DNA from: JABFRJ01 sp033812735
Lineage (GTDB): Bacteria; Pseudomonadota; Alphaproteobacteria; Rhizobiales; Hyphomicrobiaceae
Assembly: GCA_033812735.1 (NCBI GenBank)
Contig: JAPXTA010000111.1
Span: forward strand, 1 to 17,553
DNA: 17,553 nt
Direction: 5' to 3'
Numbering within the stretch: the first letter of the stretch is position 1; each line of letters opens with the position of its first letter. Positions 12,754 through 17,553 of this stretch are shown here, piece after piece. Under the pieces are notes generated by a model. The model did not search any database, had not been told where the DNA came from, and worked only from the letters and a program-made list of their open reading frames with translations. Both the position numbers and the translations under genes were made by a program.

Positions 12754-15178
12754 GAAAGCGCTTGCGGTACTTCGACATGAAGGGTGCAAGAATATCGGAG
12801 TGATCGTCGGTCCAGGCGGCCATGGGTGATCCGTCCAATGGTCCCGCAGTGCCGGTTTCCTTGAACTTTTCGAGCGTTTCGGGACTGCGCGCAAAGATCG
12901 CCACGGTCGACGTGGACTGTGCGTAGCTACCGTCTGCAGCGTCGTCCGAGACCAAGAGACCGTGTGCGCCGGGAACCTTCTTTACGGTCGCCGCGAGCAC
13001 GGAATCGAGGTCGAGATATCGATTGGAGATGTGCAGGAGTGCCACGCCCGTCGGCGACAGCTTCGAAAGATAGAGCTGCAGCGCCTCGGCGGTCATCAAA
13101 TGCACCGGTACGGCATCTGACGAAAAGGCATCGACGATGATCAGATCGTAGGAGTTGTCGACCTCTTTTGCCATCGTCAGGCGGGCATCGCCGATGACGA
13201 TGTCGGCGTTGGGCTGGCAGTTCTGCATGAAGGTGAAGCTGTCCGAACGCACCGCGATATCGACCATCACCGGATCGATTTCAAAGAAGCGCCACGCTTC
13301 GCCCTCGGCGGCATGGCAGGCGAGTGAGCCAGTGCCGAGCCCGATGACACCAACTTTCGCTTTGCGGTTCTGCCCTTCGGCAATCTCGCGCGCAACCGTT
13401 ACGGTTCGCGCCATGGGGCTACCTTCATAGTAATAGGTCGCTGGGCTGATATCGGCGACGGGCTTGCCGTCTTCATCCCTGACGCGCTGGGCGCCGTGCA
13501 GCGTAGTGCCGTGCACGAGCGTATTCCACTGCCCGTCGTATGAGCCTTTGACGCGGTAGACGCCGAAGTAGCTGCGCTCAGCCAGCGCCGAGACCTGTTT
13601 CACACTGGAGGGCAGCCAGCAGATCGTCATCACCATCAGCATCGCTGCCATCAACTGTCGGGCCGGATAGCGCCAATTGGCAAGAAGGATCAGCGCCAGA
13701 ACTCCGGCAACGATCGCAGTTCCGTTCCAATCGAGGACCCAGGCGAGCGCTCTGCGTGCGTAATAGAGCGGATCAGTGATCCACCACGCCGCGCGCGATA
13801 TGCCCTCGGCAGTCCAAGCGGTCGAAGGATGGGGAATGCGATCGACGAGCCAAGGGATCCAGTAGATCAGCAGAATGCCGACTGCGACGAGGAGCCAGAT
13901 CAGAATGAGCTCTTCTCGGGCGCTCTTTCGATCCCCTGGCTTTGACAAAGTGAAGGCGCCGGGACGGCATGCCATCGAGAGGGCGAGCAACAACGGATAC
14001 TCGTAGACTTCGGAGAAAAGCTTTGGCGCAAGTAGCGCTGCCGCAAGCCCGCCAAGTGCGCCGCCGAGCGACATCCAGAGATAGAACTCGGTGAGATGAC
14101 GCGCGGCCGGCCGGCTCTCATAGAGCGTTCGATGCGCGACCATAGCCGAGAGGAAAAAGGCAAGAGTGCCGACGGGCGCCGTCACAAACCAGCTCTCGTT
14201 GCGGGTCTGCGACATGATCAGCAGTGCGGCGACAACCGATGCGAGGTGCAATGCGAGCAGCATGCGGCGCGGAATGAGTGCGCGCTCCCGAAACACGAGC
14301 ACGAACGTGAGGAGATAGAGTGAAAGCGGTAGGACCCAAAGCAACGGAGCCGACGCGACATCGGTCGTGACATGGGTCGTGAAAGCGGTCAGCAACGCCG
14401 ATGGCACGAGCGCGAGACCAACCCAGGAAAGCCGGTCGCTCAGCGTAGGGCGGGGACTGTGATCGTCGAGCGACGTTGTCGTCTGCCCGCTCGCGGCAAC
14501 GTCCTTGCGACGCTTGAGTACGATCAGGAAGAGGCCGGCAAGGCACGCCACAAGCAGCCCGTATCCAATGGTCCAGTATCCAGCGAGGGCCCGAACGCCA
14601 AAAGCCGGCTCCAGCAGGAATGGATATCCAAGAAGTGCTATGAGGCTGCCGAGATTGGACGCGGCGTAAAGGAAGTAGGGATCCTTGGCGTGGCGCCCGC
14701 CTGTCGTCGCAAACCAAGCTTGGGTCAGCGGAGCGTTCGCGGCCACGGCGATGAACGGCAAGCCTACGGCGACGGAGAATAGGCCAAGTTGCCAGAGGTA
14801 CGGTTCACCTGCCGGCGGCTCGCCGAACCACGTCGGCAGTCCGATCGGCAGTACGACAAACGCGGCGAGGCAAAGAGCAATGTGGATGAAGCCCGTCAGC
14901 CGCAGTGGCACCCGCGCTATCAAGAAGTGCGCATAGCAGTACCCGACCAGCAACGCTCCCTGAAAAAAGAACATCGCAACCGCCCAAACGGACGGCGCGC
15001 CGCCGAGCACCGGCAGCACCATCTTGGCAAACATCGGCTGCACCGAAAACAGCAGCAGCGCGGACAGGAATGTCGTGAGCGTGAATGCGGTCAGTGTCCC
15101 GCCGTCGCTGCTCCCGCCTTCCAAGCGTGCCCCCCCGATGGGCGTGCGGGACTGTGCTTCGGGTTGTCCATCGGCCAT
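12743..15178 (-). CDS. Fused polytopic membrane protein / spermidine-synthase-like methyltransferase domain
   Basis: An 811-residue two-part protein. Residues about 28-525 hold roughly a dozen or more hydrophobic helices in a transporter-like arrangement, opening with TLTTFLSALLLFSVQPMFAKMVLPVLGG in pieces typical of the 'fused MFS/spermidine synthase' family. Residues about 530-790 form a Rossmann-type spermidine-synthase-like domain: ERSYFGVYRV (534-543), VHGTTLHGAQ (556-565), the nucleotide motif VGVIGLGTGSLACHA (609-623) and the acidic loop YDLIIVDAFSSDAVP (677-691). The usual spermidine synthase loop, with Asp-Pro-x-Gly-Pro after the catalytic Asp, is replaced by AFSSDAVPVHLM, so true polyamine synthesis is doubtful. 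ATG at 15178 follows an in-frame TTG by two codons; the ribosome-binding site is weak. It lies 36 bases downstream of the MBL-fold gene. The function of this family is not established. Confidence 0.87.
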   Translation of the reverse strand: MADGQPEAQSRTPIGGARLEGGSSDGGTLTAFTLTTFLSALLLFSVQPMFAKMVLPVLGGAPSVWAVAMFFFQGALLVGYCYAHFLIARVPLRLTGFIHIALCLAAFVVLPIGLPTWFGEPPAGEPYLWQLGLFSVAVGLPFIAVAANAPLTQAWFATTGGRHAKDPYFLYAASNLGSLIALLGYPFLLEPAFGVRALAGYWTIGYGLLVACLAGLFLIVLKRRKDVAASGQTTTSLDDHSPRPTLSDRLSWVGLALVPSALLTAFTTHVTTDVASAPLLWVLPLSLYLLTFVLVFRERALIPRRMLLALHLASVVAALLIMSQTRNESWFVTAPVGTLAFFLSAMVAHRTLYESRPAARHLTEFYLWMSLGGALGGLAAALLAPKLFSEVYEYPLLLALSMACRPGAFTLSKPGDRKSAREELILIWLLVAVGILLIYWIPWLVDRIPHPSTAWTAEGISRAAWWITDPLYYARRALAWVLDWNGTAIVAGVLALILLANWRYPARQLMAAMLMVMTICWLPSSVKQVSALAERSYFGVYRVKGSYDGQWNTLVHGTTLHGAQRVRDEDGKPVADISPATYYYEGSPMARTVTVAREIAEGQNRKAKVGVIGLGTGSLACHAAEGEAWRFFEIDPVMVDIAVRSDSFTFMQNCQPNADIVIGDARLTMAKEVDNSYDLIIVDAFSSDAVPVHLMTAEALQLYLSKLSPTGVALLHISNRYLDLDSVLAATVKKVPGAHGLLVSDDAADGSYAQSTSTVAIFARSPETLEKFKETGTAGPLDGSPMAAWTDDHSDILAPFMSKYRKRFPSD

Positions 15179-15214
15179 ACGCAAACTACTCGCTCTTGCG
15201 GCAACGCTGTCGTG

Positions 15215-15910
15215 TCAGACCGGCACGGCTTCGCCGACCTTGGCAACCACGACGTTCTGGCCCGCCATTTCGGCAACGAAACGGTCTGCCGTTGCATCGA
15301 GCATGCCAGCGAAGGTGCCGTAGTGGCACGGAATAACCGTCTTGAAGGAGAAGTACTTCCGGCAGGCAACCGCAGCCGAACGCGCGCCCATGGTAAAGCG
15401 GTCCCCGATCGGGACGAGGCCAACTGCCGGCTTATGCAACTCGGCTACCAGCGCCATGCCGGGGAAGATGTCGGTGTCACCCATGGCATAGACCGTTGGC
15501 CCCGAAGCCGGCGTGATGACGATGCCATTTGGATTGCCGAGGTAAACGCCGCTTTCACTCGACGAGGAATGCAGCGCGTCGGTCAGCGTCACCGAGAAAT
15601 CCTTGCTGCAGACGGTGCCCCCCGTATTCATTGGTTCAAGCTTGTCGGCGCCCTTCGATTTAACGAACATCGCCAGCTCGAAATTGGCGAAAAGCGTTGC
15701 ACCGTTCTTCTGGCAGATTTCGCCTGCATCACCGACATGATCGCCGTGGCCATGCGTAAGCGCAACATGGGTGACACCCCTGACAGCCTCATCCCAGCTG
15801 ATGCGGCTCTTCTCGAACGTCGGATTTCCTTTGAGAAAGGGATCGAGCAGAAGGGTGCTGCTGCCGATCTCGATCTTGAAGCAGGAATGTCCAAACCACG
15901 TGATCTTCAT
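15215..15910 (-). CDS. UPF0173 family metal-dependent hydrolase (metallo-beta-lactamase fold)
   Basis: A 231-residue cytoplasmic metallo-beta-lactamase-fold hydrolase of the UPF0173 / YtkL-like family. It starts MKITWFGHSCFKIE, the standard family opening. Metal ligands include THGHGDHVGD (52-61), the HxHxDH signature, H114 (DALHSSS), D145 (AMGDTDIF) and H196 (IPCHYGTF). The length is usual. ATG at 15910 is supported by AAGGAG 7 bases upstream; the open frame continues 14 codons further without family sequence. The physiological substrate of the family is not established. It is the first gene of a two-gene minus-strand unit with the membrane-methyltransferase gene. A TTGACT at 15985-15990 on the minus strand could be a -35 element, but I see no good -10 at the right distance. 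Confidence 0.92.
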   Translation of the reverse strand: MKITWFGHSCFKIEIGSSTLLLDPFLKGNPTFEKSRISWDEAVRGVTHVALTHGHGDHVGDAGEICQKNGATLFANFELAMFVKSKGADKLEPMNTGGTVCSKDFSVTLTDALHSSSSESGVYLGNPNGIVITPASGPTVYAMGDTDIFPGMALVAELHKPAVGLVPIGDRFTMGARSAAVACRKYFSFKTVIPCHYGTFAGMLDATADRFVAEMAGQNVVVAKVGEAVPV

Positions 15911-16061
15911 CGCCAGTCTCCTTGCGGTGCGCCACCCAACCTCGAGCGGCATTTGTGGCCCAAACGAGCCGAGCAGCGCGGGCTAGTCAACTGGAAACGC
16001 GGAAAATGGCGGCGCGGCAATGGATGACCGCCATTCTCCCGCTCACGAGCGCGTGATGGGG

Positions 16062-16091
16062 TTGCCGGACAGCCCATGCCGCAGGTAAAAC
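16062..16091 (+). promoter_or_regulatory. Weak candidate promoter of tRNA-Arg
   Basis: TTGCCG (16062-16067) is followed after 18 bases by TAAAAC (16086-16091). Transcription would begin about 40-45 bases before the mature tRNA. The match is modest, and the 15911-16141 gap holds nothing else I can identify for this strand. Confidence 0.22.
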
Positions 16092-16141
16092 AATGTCGCA
16101 GCCGTGGCGCCTCCACCGCCATCCACCCTCAGGCAGGGTAC

Positions 16142-16218
16142 GGTCCCGTAGCTCAGCAGGATAGAGCGTCGGATTCCTAATCCGAAGGTCGTTGGTTCGA
16201 ATCCAATCGGGATCGCCA
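16142..16218 (+). tRNA. tRNA-Arg (anticodon CCT, reads AGG)
   Basis: A complete cloverleaf can be drawn. The acceptor stem pairs GGTCCCG (16142-16148) with CGGGATC (16208-16214), with one G-T pair. The D arm is GCTC/GAGC, and the anticodon stem is TCGGA/TCCGA around loop TTCCTAA with anticodon CCT at 16176-16178. The variable loop is AGGTC, and the T arm is GTTGG-TTCGAAT-CCAAT. The discriminator base is G and CCA is encoded (16216-16218). tRNA genes of this kind are common integration sites for mobile elements, but I see no integrase or repeated 3' end in the window. Confidence 0.95.
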
Positions 16219-16228
16219 TTAAACAGCA

Positions 16229-16261
16229 TGAATGAAAACTGCGCCGATCACTCGGCGCAGT
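16229..16261 (-). terminator. Intrinsic terminator of the YeeE/YedE operon
   Basis: ACTGCGCCGA-TCAC-TCGGCGCAGT (16238-16261) is a perfect 10-base-pair stem with a 4-base loop. Read on the minus strand it is followed by TTTTCATTCAT, giving a good rho-independent terminator 30 bases after the stop of the 16292-16912 gene. On the plus strand it lies 19 bases after tRNA-Arg but has no T-run, so it may only help end that transcript. A second, smaller stem (TGCCCT/AGGGCA, 16268-16286) lies between it and the stop codon. Confidence 0.75.
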
Positions 16262-16291
16262 CGCTTGTGCCCTGCGCTCTAGGGCAACGCC

Positions 16292-16912
16292 TCAGGAGTG
16301 CCGCGGTTCACCGCTCGCGCGGCCGTCAAGTAACGATGGCGCCCCGTTCATGCCATCGACATTGGGACCGACCTCGTCGCGCCAGGACGCCCAACGCTCG
16401 AGGGCCACGAGGAAGGCAGTCAAAGCTGCAGCAAGCATCAGCGCCGTTGCCCAAAACGGCAGGCCGAGCAGTTTGTCGAAGCCGAGTTTGTCGCCCTTTT
16501 CTGAAAAGAACGCCGTGATCGGCGCGTCGAAGTACCCATAGACCAGCGCACCAGCCAGCCCACCGAGAATGATGAACCACGCATCGCGATATCCTGCGCC
16601 AAGCTGCGCGAGCGAGGTGCCAGGGCAAGCGCCAGCGAGGGCAATCCCCATGCCGAGGATCAATCCGCCGATAATGTCGGCGCGCAACAGCAGCGGCTTC
16701 AAGCTCAGCTTCACGCCAAACATGCCGTTCATGATGGCAAGGACCACAAGTCCCGTAATAACGGCGGCAAGAAAGATCTTGAGCATGATGAAATTGCGCA
16801 GCTGCATCTGGCCGAGGATGACTCCCGGCTCGAACACCCGGCTCTTTTCGAGGGCAAAGCCAAACACGACACCCGTCGCAAGGCCGATCAGGATTGCTGT
16901 GAAGACGGACAT
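16292..16912 (-). CDS. YeeE/YedE family membrane protein, half-size subunit (DUF6691-like)
   Basis: A 206-residue membrane protein with about five hydrophobic helices, of the YeeE/YedE family (thiosulfate or other sulfur-compound uptake; half-size members are known as PmpA/PmpB-type proteins). Diagnostic features are GFALEKSRVFEPGVILGQMQLRNF (split across 18-41) and the cysteine motif ALAGACPGTS with C96, the residue proposed to relay sulfur through the pore. Residues from about 172 form a hydrophilic C-terminal tail (ERWASWRDEVG onward) longer than usual for half-size members. ATG at 16912 has GGAGAG 7 bases upstream. The partner gene ends 27 bases upstream on the same strand. A terminator follows. 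Thiosulfate as substrate is inferred from the family only. Confidence 0.87.
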   Translation of the reverse strand: MSVFTAILIGLATGVVFGFALEKSRVFEPGVILGQMQLRNFIMLKIFLAAVITGLVVLAIMNGMFGVKLSLKPLLLRADIIGGLILGMGIALAGACPGTSLAQLGAGYRDAWFIILGGLAGALVYGYFDAPITAFFSEKGDKLGFDKLLGLPFWATALMLAAALTAFLVALERWASWRDEVGPNVDGMNGAPSLLDGRASGEPRHS

Positions 16913-16939
16913 TTTGCTTCTCTCCAGTTCCCAGTAGGC

Positions 16940-17455
16940 TCAGCGCCGCTTCAACAGCATGGCGGTCATGATCCCGCCGGTGAACATCGCAGCGACGGCC
17001 AAAGTCGATCCGACCGACAATTGAGCAATCCCGGAAATGCCATGGCCAGATGTGCAGCCGCCGGCGATGCGCGCGCCAAAAAGCATGATGAACCCAGCCA
17101 CAAACGCGAGTGGGGCACGCGCTGAAAGGGTCCGCGCGCCTGTCGCCTCAGCCCAAACCGGCGATATGATGTCGCGCTTGGCGCCGGACAGCTTCATCGA
17201 AAGAAAGGCGCCGATCGCAATGCCCGCGACGACCGCCACCTGCCACCAGTTCTTCGCCCCCCACATGTGCGACGCCAGATATTTGACGTCGCTCACGCGG
17301 GAATCGAAGAACGACGCGAAATGAGCTGCAATCGTGACGAACGAGGACGACGCACCAAGGGCCGTGTCCATCAACAGGAACGTCGGGATCTGCAAAAGGC
17401 CGATTATGGCGCCCGCCACGTAGGGCGACCACGCCTTCGAACGTATGTCGAGCAT
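16940..17455 (-). CDS. YeeE/YedE family membrane protein, half-size partner subunit
   Basis: A 171-residue membrane protein with about four or five hydrophobic helices, the second half-size YeeE/YedE protein of the pair. The C-terminal half carries the signature FGARIAGGCTSGHGISG (126-142) with C134, the family's conserved pore cysteine. The N-terminal half has IIGLLQIPTFLLMDTALGASSSF (split across 17-39), where full-length YeeE often has a further cysteine-containing loop; none is seen here. A charged loop at about 91-112 separates the halves. ATG at 17455 is strongly supported by GAGGAG 7 bases upstream. With the downstream gene it would make a two-subunit version of a transporter that is one chain in other bacteria. 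Confidence 0.87.
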   Translation of the reverse strand: MLDIRSKAWSPYVAGAIIGLLQIPTFLLMDTALGASSSFVTIAAHFASFFDSRVSDVKYLASHMWGAKNWWQVAVVAGIAIGAFLSMKLSGAKRDIISPVWAEATGARTLSARAPLAFVAGFIMLFGARIAGGCTSGHGISGIAQLSVGSTLAVAAMFTGGIMTAMLLKRR

Positions 17456-17469
17456 AAATCATCTCCTCA

Positions 17470-17488
17470 CCCCGGCGGATAGCCGGGG
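17470..17488. repeat. Perfect GC-rich palindrome upstream of the YeeE/YedE pair (possible REP-like element)
   Basis: CCCCGGC-GGATA-GCCGGGG is a perfect 7-base-pair stem with a 5-base loop, ending about 4 bases before the ribosome-binding site of the 17455 gene. No T-run follows on the minus strand. It may be an intercistronic mRNA stem or a member of a dispersed extragenic palindrome family. Confidence 0.4.
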
Positions 17489-17518
17489 CAATGATCCTCA
17501 GTGCTGTGATCGAACCGC

Positions 17519-17553
17519 TTAGGCTTTGTCCTTGCGCGGGCAGGTGCTGATAC
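17519..17553 (-). CDS. Possible C-terminal end of an upstream gene (unidentified)
   Basis: Reading leftwards from the right edge, one minus-strand frame gives ISTCPRKDKA followed by TAA (17521-17519). It would end 63 bases before the YeeE/YedE start. The other two minus-strand frames are also open here (one to a stop at 17467, one into the 17455 gene region), so the call rests only on plausible spacing. No family can be named from ten residues. Confidence 0.25.
   Translation of the reverse strand, partial: ISTCPRKDKA

Noticed and set aside
14789..16027. 412-codon plus-strand open frame
   Set aside because: It runs antisense to parts of two well-supported genes (the membrane-methyltransferase and the UPF0173 hydrolase). 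The product is Arg/Gln/His-rich without any domain.
1..17553. Mobile element, phage defence system or CRISPR array
   Set aside because: No transposase, integrase, nuclease-helicase set, reverse transcriptase or regularly spaced repeat was seen. All long frames fit metabolic, transport or housekeeping families.

Overview
The window reads as chromosomal DNA of a GC-rich alphaproteobacterium, probably Hyphomicrobiales (Rhizobiales). The MatB resembles Rhodopseudomonas-type malonyl-CoA synthetase, uppP, rluB and rsmD sit close together, and codon use is GC-rich with no obvious compositional break. I recognise no insertion sequence, integrase, phage gene or CRISPR array. Coding density is high: no stretch over 300 bases lacks a gene, and the longest gap is the 231 bases from 15911 to 16141 before the tRNA gene.

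Left part (1-3877, all minus strand): a probable catabolic operon. In transcription order it holds an Asp/Glu-racemase / arylmalonate-decarboxylase-like enzyme, a dihydropyrimidinase/hydantoinase, a carotenoid/lignostilbene-type dioxygenase, and the first 35 codons of a short-chain dehydrogenase that runs off the left edge. A candidate sigma-70-type promoter and a perfect hyphenated palindrome lie just upstream, between this operon and a divergent TauE/SafE permease (4027-4752).

Middle (4742-8884): rsmD and rluB (rRNA modification), uppP (undecaprenyl-diphosphate recycling) and a TatD-family nuclease are on the minus strand. A two-gene plus-strand unit is wedged between rsmD and rluB: a membrane-anchored DUF442 / rhodanese-like protein and a 59-residue single-pass membrane protein.

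Next (8984-12736): matB on the minus strand is divergent from ispE (MEP isoprenoid pathway). ispE is translationally coupled (TGATG) to a YqaA/DedA-like membrane protein and is followed by an alpha/beta hydrolase. IspE feeds isoprenoid synthesis, and UppP recycles an isoprenoid carrier.

Right part (12743-17553): a large membrane protein fused to a spermidine-synthase-like methyltransferase domain and a UPF0173 metallo-beta-lactamase-fold hydrolase form a minus-strand pair. They are followed by tRNA-Arg(CCT), a strong minus-strand terminator, and two half-size YeeE/YedE sulfur-transport proteins. A short, unidentified C-terminal reading frame may occupy the right edge.

Most of the window is well-known housekeeping content. 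The parts worth a second look are the left operon (especially the Gly/Cys active-site pattern of its racemase-like enzyme), the scattered BigR-operon-type sulfur genes, the small membrane protein, and several inverted repeats at gene boundaries.
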